Source: Oxalobacter sp. (lineage in GTDB: Bacteria; Pseudomonadota; Gammaproteobacteria; Burkholderiales; Burkholderiaceae_D). Taken from it: DNA of 64,000 bases. The stretch covers positions 1 to 64,000 of the forward strand of contig JAHAYL010000002.1 in NCBI GenBank assembly GCA_018384065.1, written 5' to 3'. Of the stretch, positions 32,795 through 39,959 are shown in pieces. The notes under the pieces were generated by a model. The model worked only from the letters and a program-made list of their open reading frames with translations. It searched no databases and was not told the DNA's origin. The position numbers and the translations under genes were made by a program. The first letter of the stretch is position 1, and each line of letters starts with the position of its first letter.

Positions 32795-33097
32795 TCAATC
32801 CTGTAAAGGCGTTTCGCTTTCTTTATTATCCGCAAAGGAAACGATATTGAATACAGGCGGCTCTATAGGCTGATTCGTTATCATGTCGATTTCCTGACGT
32901 GGCTTGCCGTATGCCCGCTCTATGATGATAGCCGCCGCCCGCAGTGCTACATTCTCATTACAGGAATCTAGCAACGCTTCCAGCTTTTCCAGTGCCTTTG
33001 GTGTCTTTTCCCGGCAAGCCTTTACAAGGTCAAGTTCCTCTGCTGTCTGTCTCGGTCTGCCAGACGGATTGCCTGATTTCCCTTTTTCAAAAGCCAT
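32795..33097 (-). CDS. DUF5681-like small protein (terminase small-subunit-like)
   Basis: About 100 residues. The N-terminus FEKGKSGNPSGRPR is the typical KGxSGNPxGRP motif of DUF5681-type proteins found in phages and integrative elements and often compared with terminase small subunits. A helical segment follows and the C-terminus has YGKPRQEI and PIEPPVFNIV. The start at 33097 puts the GNPSGRP motif near the N-terminus; an ATG at 33127 is also in frame. The neighbouring gene product shares the C-terminal motif. Confidence 0.65.
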   Translation of the reverse strand: MAFEKGKSGNPSGRPRQTAEELDLVKACREKTPKALEKLEALLDSCNENVALRAAAIIIERAYGKPRQEIDMITNQPIEPPVFNIVSFADNKESETPLQD

Positions 33098-33123
33098 TGT
33101 TTTTTCCTTGTTAGCAATGATGG

Positions 33124-33477
33124 TCATTGTCTGCCATCTGCTTCTATGAAATGAACGTTGATTACAGGCGGCTGTATGGGTGTTTCATCCTTCCCGGTCA
33201 TCTCAATGGTGCTGACTGGCCTGCCATATACTGTATCCCGGATTTCGGCAAAAGCCCTGACATTGCCATCCAATGCGGATTTGACAAGGGTAGCTGCCAA
33301 TCTTTCTGCCCCGGTCAATCCTTCGGAATCCTTGCCGTCCAGAACCGCCATCAGGCATTCCCTCAAATCTTTTTTTCTGCGTCTCGCTTCACCTGACGCA
33401 ATGCCCCCGGCTTTTCCCTTCTTTCTCGCTTCGTTCTCGGTTCGAACAGGTGTAAGGTTGCTTTCGTTCATTTTCAA
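33124..33477 (-). CDS. Second terminase small-subunit-like protein
   Basis: A 117-residue basic protein. The N-terminal half has ARKKGKAGGIASGEARRRKK and LRECLMAVL, a pattern common in small phage-packaging-associated or DUF5681-like proteins. The C-terminal half has TVYGRPVSTIEM and PIQPPVINVHF, which parallels YGKP...PIEPPVFNIV in the next gene, so the two look like diverged paralogues. It ends right before the next gene in the same direction, consistent with an operon. Confidence 0.6.
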   Translation of the reverse strand: MKMNESNLTPVRTENEARKKGKAGGIASGEARRRKKDLRECLMAVLDGKDSEGLTGAERLAATLVKSALDGNVRAFAEIRDTVYGRPVSTIEMTGKDETPIQPPVINVHFIEADGRQ

Positions 33478-33486
33478 TCCTTGCAG

Positions 33487-33879
33487 TTATCTTTGCATAT
33501 AGCCTGAAATAAATGCGTCAACGGCAACGGCATCCGCCCCGGCTGTTTCTGCAAAATGCCTCGTTTCTTCCAGCAGTATCCTTGCCCGTTTCAGCTTGAA
33601 AGAGACAAGCCCGGATACCTTGCCCCATGCGTCTGTACTTATGACCGCCCGCAGTTTTTCCAGTTCCTCAGACTTGCTTTGTTTTCCGTCATGGCTTGAT
33701 TCATAGCCCGCCCGGTACGCTTCTGCATTCCCGTCCATACCAAAATCAAAGCCAACAACCAAAGCCCTAGCCGTTTGTTCCTCAATGCCATCAGAAACAG
33801 CCGTGGCAACAGCCTTTTCTGTGCCAAAGTCCATAAATGCTTCAAAAGCCCTCGTTACCTTTTCTGTTGTAAGTTCCAT
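33487..33879 (-). CDS. Hypothetical protein of the integrated element
   Basis: A 130-residue soluble, mostly helical protein that I do not recognise. The middle has repeated acidic/alanine stretches (GFDFGMDGNAEAYRAGYE) and a basic helix (SFKLKRARILLEE). It follows the intergenic palindrome cluster, so it is probably the first gene controlled by it. Confidence 0.5.
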   Translation of the reverse strand: MELTTEKVTRAFEAFMDFGTEKAVATAVSDGIEEQTARALVVGFDFGMDGNAEAYRAGYESSHDGKQSKSEELEKLRAVISTDAWGKVSGLVSFKLKRARILLEETRHFAETAGADAVAVDAFISGYMQR

Positions 33880-33969
33880 GATTCAAGTCTTTCAAAAAAG
33901 CCCGCCCGCAATCTGCAAGACAAATACCCCATAAAAAAACAATATACATATGGCATAGTCTATAAACTC

Positions 33970-34095
33970 CTACAGAAACTGTAGTTAGAAATATCCCAAA
34001 ACTGTTATAAATCATGGGTTTTAACTACAGAAACTGTAGTTAGAAAAATTTGTAACTACAGAAACTGTAGGAGTTACGAGCTACAGAAACTGTAG
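33970..34095. repeat. Four identical 15-bp palindromes (iteron or operator cluster)
   Basis: CTACAGAAACTGTAG occurs exactly four times: 33970-33984, 34025-34039, 34056-34070 and 34081-34095. Each copy is an inverted repeat, CTACAG-AAA-CTGTAG. The spacings between starts are 55, 31 and 25 bases. Two copies are followed by TTAGAAA. They fill the gap upstream of 33487-33879 and downstream of the winged-helix gene at 34124-34522. That layout suits an operator array or a replication origin of an integrated element. Confidence 0.9.
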
Positions 34096-34123
34096 CCGTT
34101 TAAAAATTTTTCCCGTTAGAAAA

Positions 34124-34522
34124 TCAAGGGGGCTTGTAGTATCCGACTTCTGGAAAATCCTTCGGATTCCAGTCTATGGGCAAATCTGGATTGATGATTG
34201 CATACCTGTTTGCCAGATGCTGTTTCTTTGCTCCTACAGCAATCAGGCGGATAAATCCCTTATCCCGCAATTCTTTCAAGCCCTTGGAAAGTGACAATTC
34301 ACTGCCCACAATTCCAAGGTCATGTAACACGGAAAACGGTGCAATCAATTTTCCGTTGTTGCCACTTCTGTATGACATAAGCAAGTATTCATACAATTTT
34401 CTGGAAGTAGGAGTTAATCCCCAGAAAGCCGGGGCTTTTTGCAAGTCTTTAGACAGCGGCGAGAAAGGGAAGTTGTATTTCCCTTTCCTTTTCCGCCTTG
34501 CTTCTGTGGAATCAATGCCCAC
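34124..34522 (-). CDS. Winged-helix-like protein, possible replication initiator or regulator
   Basis: A 132-residue basic protein. After KGKYNFPFSPLS it has the pattern of a winged helix: LTPTSRKLYEYLLMSY, IAPFSVLHDLG, LSKGLKELRDKGFIRLI. This arrangement resembles helix-turn-helix domains of small plasmid or phage replication proteins, and the four palindromes lie directly downstream. Regulator or replication initiator cannot be told apart from the sequence alone. Confidence 0.55.
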   Translation of the reverse strand: MGIDSTEARRKRKGKYNFPFSPLSKDLQKAPAFWGLTPTSRKLYEYLLMSYRSGNNGKLIAPFSVLHDLGIVGSELSLSKGLKELRDKGFIRLIAVGAKKQHLANRYAIINPDLPIDWNPKDFPEVGYYKPP

Positions 34523-34523
34523 A

Positions 34524-34856
34524 TCAAGCCCCAGCCTTTAAGAGTTTGTACCGCTTCCATCTTGCTGGATTTTTGTAACGGTTCTCGCCCTCTACCCATT
34601 CATCATAGAAAAGCCAGCCCCTCTGTCGTAACTCGCTCATCAAGGTGCGGAAACGGGTGCAGCCATGTTTTTGATGGGCTTCCCAATCAGTCAACCATTC
34701 GCCCCGCTTGAAAGCCTGAATTACAGCTTCATCAGCGGTAAAGGCACTGCGTTTTCTGGTAGAATTGGCATCGGTATCTTTCGCCCTTGCTTGCTCGGAA
34801 ACGACAGCGGGGGCATTTTCTTTTGTGGCATTGATGCCGTCATTGAGTTTTTCCAT
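34524..34856 (-). CDS. Small winged-helix-like protein of the integrated element
   Basis: A 110-residue protein. The N-terminal half is Ala/Glu-rich and probably disordered; the C-terminal half (ADEAVIQAFKRGEWLTDWEA, then FRTLMSELRQRGW) looks like a winged helix, followed by a basic tail. It is packed directly before 34124-34522 and after alpA on the same strand, in an operon-like arrangement. The DNA-binding role is inferred from the predicted fold. Confidence 0.55.
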   Translation of the reverse strand: MEKLNDGINATKENAPAVVSEQARAKDTDANSTRKRSAFTADEAVIQAFKRGEWLTDWEAHQKHGCTRFRTLMSELRQRGWLFYDEWVEGENRYKNPARWKRYKLLKAGA

Positions 34857-34866
34857 GACAGCCCTC

Positions 34867-35100
34867 TTATGCGATAGCAGCGGATTTTTCAGCCTGACGA
34901 TTCAACCAATCATCAAGGTCAGATTGAAGCCATGCAACAGCACGCTTGCCAATCTTGATAGGCTTCGGAAAGTCCGGGTCAGTCCAGATTGAAAAATGAC
35001 TTTTGCCAGTGATATGCCGTACTTCTGGCTCCCTTAAGAGACGGTTTCCGTTGTCGAAACTCTTACGGCTTTCTGTGTTTAGTTTGAGGATGGTAGCCAC
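34867..35100 (-). CDS. AlpA-family excisionase/regulator
   Basis: A 77-residue DNA-binding protein with the AlpA pattern: LLREPEVRHITGKSHFSIW, then DPDFPKPIKIGKRAVAWL and DDWLNRQ. AlpA-type proteins act as excision factors or activators of integrase genes in P4-like elements. It leads the minus-strand gene cluster of the element. Confidence 0.85.
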   Translation of the reverse strand: MATILKLNTESRKSFDNGNRLLREPEVRHITGKSHFSIWTDPDFPKPIKIGKRAVAWLQSDLDDWLNRQAEKSAAIA

Positions 35101-35251
35101 AGCATTTCTCCCTTATTCAAGTTGAAAAATGTTTCAGCGGTTTCCCTGTGTAATCCACAGTCCTACGCTGTAATGGCTATGTATGTTATGACACGTTTTT
35201 TATTCAGTAACCGCCACGCCACGCCATGTTCCGCCATGGCGGATGTGGTTG
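35101..35251 (-). promoter_or_regulatory. Promoter region of the alpA gene cluster, with palindrome
   Basis: The gap upstream of alpA contains the perfect palindrome CCGCCATGGCGG (35231-35242) inside repeated CGCCA/CCATG sequence. It is a plausible operator of the element. I see no clear promoter hexamers. Confidence 0.4.
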
Positions 35252-36136
35252 TTAAGATATCCGAAAGTCTTTTTTTGCTTTTGCGTAATACCTTTCCTCA
35301 GTCCTTTTAGAAATGTCACATTTTTTCATGGCATAGTTTTGGAATATTGTTCTTTCGCCCGGTATTTTATGATGGCCTAAATCGAAGAATTCCTTAACCA
35401 ATTCGCTGTATTCTTTGTACGCAACAAGCTTTATTTGTTGCAGACCCCGGCGGTTTTGAGGGGCGAGGCTGTCTACCATCAGCTTTTCAAGTTCTTCTGC
35501 TGGTATGACAAGCTCATCAAGGCTTCCAGACAATACAGGGAACAGTGCTTTTGGATTTTCGATGTTTTCTAGTTCTATGCCCAAGTCTGTGCGTCCATAT
35601 GGAAAGATAACATTGGTTGCATAGGTCTTTTTCTTGCGGTTAATGCAACGATTTGGAATTTGATAAAGCCCGGTCAATTTATAACAACCATATCCGTTGG
35701 GGTTGTGTAACTTTGGGCGTACATCCTCTCTTTTTGTTTCATCCGTCTTTAGATTTTTGATATACCACTTGCCAGATATTGTTGTAATCGATGTTGGCAA
35801 TAAAAGCCGTTTCGTCTGTGGCGCAATCCTTTCATATATAGGCTGATTTTTTTCTTGACGCTCTTTTAACAGTTTTTCAAATTCTTCTGCCGCCTCTTTC
35901 AAGTTCGGAAAAAGAGCATCTAATACATTCTCCGGTATTGTTTCTTCTGGTTCATTTGGTAAAGAATTAAATTCTTCGTCATCAATGGAAATAGTCCCTT
36001 TTTGCCAGTCTCCGTTGTATGGGTCTATATCAATGCAGAAAGCAATCTGCCCCATTCTGCCCATTATCAGAAGGTTGTCTATGTTTATGCCAGACTTCTC
36101 CGAAAAACCGGACAAGGTATAAAACAACTGTTCCAT
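35252..36136 (-). CDS. Hypothetical protein of the integrated element
   Basis: A 294-residue cytoplasmic protein that I do not recognise. It starts with a short helical region (LFYTLSGFSEKSG), has a Glu-rich middle helix (EAAEEFEKLLKERQEK) and a basic C-terminus (MKKCDISKRTEERYYAKAKK). No P-loop, nuclease or primase motif is evident. It lies between the integrase and alpA, a position often held by cargo or accessory DNA-processing genes in satellites. Confidence 0.55.
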   Translation of the reverse strand: MEQLFYTLSGFSEKSGINIDNLLIMGRMGQIAFCIDIDPYNGDWQKGTISIDDEEFNSLPNEPEETIPENVLDALFPNLKEAAEEFEKLLKERQEKNQPIYERIAPQTKRLLLPTSITTISGKWYIKNLKTDETKREDVRPKLHNPNGYGCYKLTGLYQIPNRCINRKKKTYATNVIFPYGRTDLGIELENIENPKALFPVLSGSLDELVIPAEELEKLMVDSLAPQNRRGLQQIKLVAYKEYSELVKEFFDLGHHKIPGERTIFQNYAMKKCDISKRTEERYYAKAKKDFRIS

Positions 36137-36238
36137 GATGTGCCTTTCATCATTCCCGCCTATGATTGGGACAGGGGCAACAGGATAGGCGTTTCCTGCT
36201 TTCTCTGCGTCCAGATAGCCCCTGTCTTAACCTGCCCT

Positions 36239-37489
36239 CTATGCGGCCTTGTCGCCCGCCTGCGGGATTTCCTGTTCCTTGATGCTGTCCAGATAGTCTG
36301 CCCACGCCTGCAACATTTCCCGCCTTTCTTCCATGTAATCCGCCCGGTGGTATGCCTGATTGGTCTGTCCCTTTTCAAGATGCGACAACTGCCGTTCAAT
36401 CGCCTGACGGCTATAACCCTGTTCATCCAGCCATGAAGTAGCCAAAGCCCTGAATCCATGGACGGTCATCTTTCCGAAATATCCGCATCTGATAATCGGC
36501 TGCATGAGTGTCGTAACACCCAACGGAGCATCCTTTCCCCTTGCCCAAGTGCTGAATACATAACGGCAACGCCCTGTAAGTCTGTGCAACTCTGTCAGAA
36601 CAGCGATTGCCTGACGTGGCAACGGATAGACCTGTTCCCTGCGTTTCTTTGTGTTGTCAGCAGGAATTTTCCATAACCCGGCTTTCAGGTCGATATGTGA
36701 CCATTCAGCGTTTATCAGTTCTCCCCTACGCATGAACAGCATCATCAGCAACCTTATGGCGGATTTAACCTGCAAGCCTGCTGTATCGTTCTCCAATGCT
36801 TTTAGCAAAGATGGCAATTCTTCAAGCCTTATTGTCTTTTGATGTGTTGTAACGTGTCTTTTCAGGATGTCGCGTGTTATAAGCTCAGAAGCAGGGTTTC
36901 TATCGGTCATGCCCAGAGATATGGCATAGCTGAATACCCGAGCAAGATTGCTTTTTACGTGCCTTGCTAAATTTGCGCTTTTCTTTTCGATTGACAGCAG
37001 CAGATTTAAAACATCCCTTGCCGTAATGTCAGCAACAGGGATTAAACCGAGAACCGGGAAAATATGCAGTTTAAAAAGCCGTCCAGTATTTTCCAAAGTC
37101 GCCGGGACAACCTTGCCTGTTCTAGCTCGCAACCATTCAGCGGTTACATTCTCTAAAGTGGATTCTGTCCGCAACCGTTCTGCTAGCTCCTTTTCCTTGG
37201 CAACCCGGCGGGGGTCAAGACCTTTTGCAATCTGTTTCCGCAGTTCCTGACGCTTCTGCCTTGCCTCTGCCAATGTAACAGCAGGGTATTCCCCCAACGT
37301 CATCAGGATAGGTTTGCCGTCCGCCAGCTTCGCTTTAAACCTGAAAACCTTTTTCCCTTTCGGTGACACTTCAAGATACAACCCTTGACCGTCAAAGGAT
37401 GTAACAGGTTTGGTGGATGGTTTCAGGTTACGGATTGCCCTGTCTGTTAAGGGAATCACCTGCCTTTTGTCTGTTGCCGTGGTTGCCAT
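36239..37489 (-). CDS. P4-type tyrosine integrase
   Basis: A 416-residue site-specific recombinase. The N-terminal part has the DUF4102-like arm-binding domain (FDGQGLYLEVSPKGKKVFRF and LGEYPAVTLAEARQKR), the middle a SAM-like core-binding domain, and the C-terminal catalytic domain the residues R (RRGELINAEWSHID), HxxR (HGFRALATSWLDEQG), H (SHLEK) and Y (AYHRADYMEER). All catalytic residues are present, so it should be functional. It sits at the right end of the element, next to the candidate attachment site. Confidence 0.95.
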   Translation of the reverse strand: MATTATDKRQVIPLTDRAIRNLKPSTKPVTSFDGQGLYLEVSPKGKKVFRFKAKLADGKPILMTLGEYPAVTLAEARQKRQELRKQIAKGLDPRRVAKEKELAERLRTESTLENVTAEWLRARTGKVVPATLENTGRLFKLHIFPVLGLIPVADITARDVLNLLLSIEKKSANLARHVKSNLARVFSYAISLGMTDRNPASELITRDILKRHVTTHQKTIRLEELPSLLKALENDTAGLQVKSAIRLLMMLFMRRGELINAEWSHIDLKAGLWKIPADNTKKRREQVYPLPRQAIAVLTELHRLTGRCRYVFSTWARGKDAPLGVTTLMQPIIRCGYFGKMTVHGFRALATSWLDEQGYSRQAIERQLSHLEKGQTNQAYHRADYMEERREMLQAWADYLDSIKEQEIPQAGDKAA

Positions 37490-37549
37490 AAGCGTATATG
37501 CCCCTGTTTAGAGTATAAAAAATTTTTCGCTTTCTGCTTCTATACCATC

Positions 37550-37568
37550 TTTTATACTCTTTATACCC
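37550..37568. repeat. Candidate right attachment site of the element
   Basis: TTTTATACTCTTT (37550-37562) overlaps CTTTATACCC (37559-37568) just beyond the integrase start. Both words recur at the left end (32351-32375). Several TATAC-containing words around here may be integrase arm sites. Confidence 0.4.
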
Positions 37569-37603
37569 TAATGTTGCAATACTCTCCAAAACGGTATAGA
37601 CTA

Positions 37604-37629
37604 AAAAAGCCTTGATTTACAAGGCTTTT
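37604..37629. terminator. Bidirectional terminator after bamE
   Basis: AAAAGCCTTG-ATTTA-CAAGGCTTTT is an inverted repeat with A and T tracts on both sides. It lies 46 bases past the bamE stop codon (minus strand) and close to the right end of the integrated element. Confidence 0.8.
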
Positions 37630-37674
37630 CGTATGATTAAAGATGATTAAAAACTAGCATGTTTGTTTTACTCA

Positions 37675-39291
37675 TTATTGGATATTCCCAATCTGTTTAA
37701 GGTTTGGTGATTCTGGAACCATCTTGTCAGTACGTCTTGGAATACTGATGGATTCAAACTTCTTGATACTGTCATAGGTCAGGTTCTTGACACCTTCTCC
37801 CTCTTCCACATCATCATAAGCATGCAATGCCCGCAGCATCGCATCACGGTTCGCCATCCATTCAGAACGTTTCTCTTCAGAAACAGCACCCTCAATAGGT
37901 TCCTGTACCATTGAAGGCCTGAATGCGCTGATAGGACGCAGGGAACCAAGCTGACCGCCACCATATGTTCCAGTACGGTAAGAAGGCAGGCTCTGATAAT
38001 CCACAACCTGTTCTGCACCGTCTTCCCCTTTGATTTCTGGCACAGCAATAGATATATCCTTAGGCGTCCATGTTGTCTGTCGGGCAATAGGTTTCACACC
38101 TGGTAACGGACGGGAAGGTTTACCAGTCTTGGAAACCCGTCCTGGGACATAATCCGGTCTATGGACATCTGGCTCTCCGCCTGTCGTCCTGACTGGCGCG
38201 ATTGATGGCAACTGTCGTTCAAGTTCTTCTGGTGTCGGTGTTCCAGCGGCCCCTGCCTCAAGCGGTGTTGGAGAATGTCCTGGCTGGAAATCCCCTGTCA
38301 TATGATGGTCTGTTGAAGCCAGTCCATCTTTCTTTGGTTTATCCATGGACTCATCATCAGAGGTAATCTGATTGAGATATTCAATCTCTTCTGGCAAAGT
38401 ATCATGCTTCACACTTTCGACAACACCATCTTGATTGAAGAAAACCGCAACACGGTAAGTCGTCAGTGCACCATTCTTCTTCAGCAGACGGAACGGGTAA
38501 TCCCAACGGTTCGCATGGAACATATCCATCAACAGAGGTGTTCCCAAGGCGAAACGCACCTGTTCTTTCGTCATTCCCGGCTGCAGGCGGTTCAGCATTT
38601 CTGCAGAGATAAAGTTGCCCTGCTGCTGGTTCACCCGGTAAGGCGTAAAGAAAATCATCCATTTCTTGACAGGTCTTGGCGGTGAATTCAGCAGGACTTC
38701 CTCTTTCTCACCCCGGTCGGCATTGCCATAGGCACTGTAAGTGATTGACCGGCGTTCCGGTGCGTGGAATTCAGGGACAATTTCCAGCGGCCGCCTTTCT
38801 TCCTGCCCAGAAACACTCACTTCTTTCACTTCTGGAATCTCGGTATTGATCCGTTCTGGCTCAACAGGCTTCACAATGGATTCAGTGCGCCCTGTTTCTG
38901 CAGGAGCAGGCACAGGAACAACAGGCTGGACTACTTTTTCTGTGACATCCCTGGCAATGGTTTCCGAAGACTGTTTTCCTGAAACCGCCTGCTCTGCTGG
39001 CAATGTCCGCTCCTCTATAGGCTTTTTTACAGCCTGTATCTGTTCTTCTGCACGCCTGTGGGATTCTGCCAGAATGCGTTCTTTCTCCTGACGTTCTTTC
39101 AACGCCTGTTCTTCACGCAGTTTCTGTTCATCTGCCTCAATCGCCGCAATCACTGTCCTGTCATCATCGACCGGCGTATCCTCATCAATCAGAGGATTCT
39201 TCGACGCGCACCCAAACAGCGCCGCTGCTGCTGAAACCAACAGCAGGGACGTCCGGATAAAACGCCACAGACTATCTCGTTTTTCACGCAT
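37675..39291 (-). CDS. bamE: Outer membrane assembly lipoprotein BamE with long extensions
   Basis: A 538-residue lipoprotein containing a BamE (SmpA/OmlA) domain. The lipobox is ALFGCASK. The BamE domain, about residues 225-305 (FISAEMLNRLQPGMTKEQVR, LGTPLLMDMFHANRWDYPF, YRVAVFFNQDGVV), belongs to the beta-barrel assembly complex. The protein is three or more times longer than the usual BamE of 110-180 residues: a charged coiled-coil-like and Pro/Glu-rich N-terminal region precedes the domain, and a long Pro/Thr/Gly-rich segment follows it. I place the start at the ATG at 39291, just before the signal sequence. It is divergent from fur. Confidence 0.88.
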   Translation of the reverse strand: MREKRDSLWRFIRTSLLLVSAAAALFGCASKNPLIDEDTPVDDDRTVIAAIEADEQKLREEQALKERQEKERILAESHRRAEEQIQAVKKPIEERTLPAEQAVSGKQSSETIARDVTEKVVQPVVPVPAPAETGRTESIVKPVEPERINTEIPEVKEVSVSGQEERRPLEIVPEFHAPERRSITYSAYGNADRGEKEEVLLNSPPRPVKKWMIFFTPYRVNQQQGNFISAEMLNRLQPGMTKEQVRFALGTPLLMDMFHANRWDYPFRLLKKNGALTTYRVAVFFNQDGVVESVKHDTLPEEIEYLNQITSDDESMDKPKKDGLASTDHHMTGDFQPGHSPTPLEAGAAGTPTPEELERQLPSIAPVRTTGGEPDVHRPDYVPGRVSKTGKPSRPLPGVKPIARQTTWTPKDISIAVPEIKGEDGAEQVVDYQSLPSYRTGTYGGGQLGSLRPISAFRPSMVQEPIEGAVSEEKRSEWMANRDAMLRALHAYDDVEEGEGVKNLTYDSIKKFESISIPRRTDKMVPESPNLKQIGNIQ

Positions 39292-39401
39292 GTCGAAAAT
39301 GAACCTTAACAGTAATTTATTGAGCAGATTCTGCAAAAGCTATATGATAAAGCAGATAACCGTAAAGAACCAATTTTGAAACAGAAAGGCTCTTCAAAAT
39401 A

Positions 39402-39821
39402 ATGAGTGCCAAACCCAGTGACCTGAAAGCAACCGGATTGAAAGCAACCCTGCCACGCTTGAAAATCCTCGATATTTTCCAGAAAAACGCTTCAAGCCAT
39501 CTCAGTGCGGAAGATGTCTATCGTCGGCTACTGGCAGAAAACCAGGATATCGGACTTGCCACTGTTTACCGTGTCCTCACTCAATTCGAACAGGCGGGCA
39601 TATTATCACGGAATTATTTTGAGACAGGTAAAGCTGTCTATGAACTTAATGAAGGCACCCACCACGACCATATTGTCTGCATCAGCTGTGGCCGTGTCGA
39701 AGAATTCCAGGATGCGGACATTGAACGCCACCAGCAGGAAGTCGCAGCACGGATGAACTATGAGCTCGTTGACCATAATCTTGCCCTCTATGGCCGATGC
39801 AGTGCGTGCCGGCAGAAATAA
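39402..39821 (+). CDS. fur: Ferric uptake regulator
   Basis: Iron-responsive repressor of 139 residues. N-terminal winged helix ([44 protein letters not shown]), then the metal-binding [18 protein letters not shown] and a second Cys pair (CSACRQK). The length matches standard Fur, as does the fur/bamE divergent layout. A hairpin terminator follows. Confidence 0.97.
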   Translation: MSAKPSDLKATGLKATLPRLKILDIFQKNASSHLSAEDVYRRLLAENQDIGLATVYRVLTQFEQAGILSRNYFETGKAVYELNEGTHHDHIVCISCGRVEEFQDADIERHQQEVAARMNYELVDHNLALYGRCSACRQK

Positions 39822-39844
39822 ACTTACTGTTCCACATCCAACAG

Positions 39845-39880
39845 AAAGTCCGTGATTCCACTATCACGGACTTTTTCTTT
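39845..39880 (+). terminator. Rho-independent terminator of fur
   Basis: AAAGTCCGTGAT (39845-39856) pairs with ATCACGGACTTT (39863-39874), loop TCCACT, and a T-rich tract follows. Confidence 0.92.
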
Positions 39881-39959
39881 TCCCTTCTTTACCAAAGCAC
39901 CCTTAAACCCTGTCCATCAAAGCAATACAATAGTTCAAAAAATCTCAGGCTTTACAAAC

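Larger units (their letters stand above)
32351..37568. mobile_element. Small integrated element, satellite-like, between dapB and bamE
   Basis: About 5.2 kb inserted between genes that are neighbours in related genomes. Contents, from the right: P4-type integrase, a 294-residue unknown, an AlpA-like regulator, two winged-helix-like proteins, a palindrome cluster, an unknown of 130 residues, two small terminase-like/DUF5681-like proteins and one short plus-strand gene. CTTTATACCC and TTTTATACTCTTT occur at both ends in the same orientation. There are no capsid, tail, portal or conjugation genes. The size and content fit a phage satellite or minimal integrative element. Exact ends are inferred from short, AT-rich repeats. 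Confidence 0.7.

Noticed and set aside
33970-34095. Repeat cluster as a CRISPR array
   Set aside because: The repeats are 15 bp, palindromic and unevenly spaced (55, 31, 25), and no cas gene is near.
37490-37680. A tRNA gene as integration target of the element
   Set aside because: P4-type integrases often use tRNA genes, but no cloverleaf or CCA-end sequence was found at either end; the site looks intergenic.
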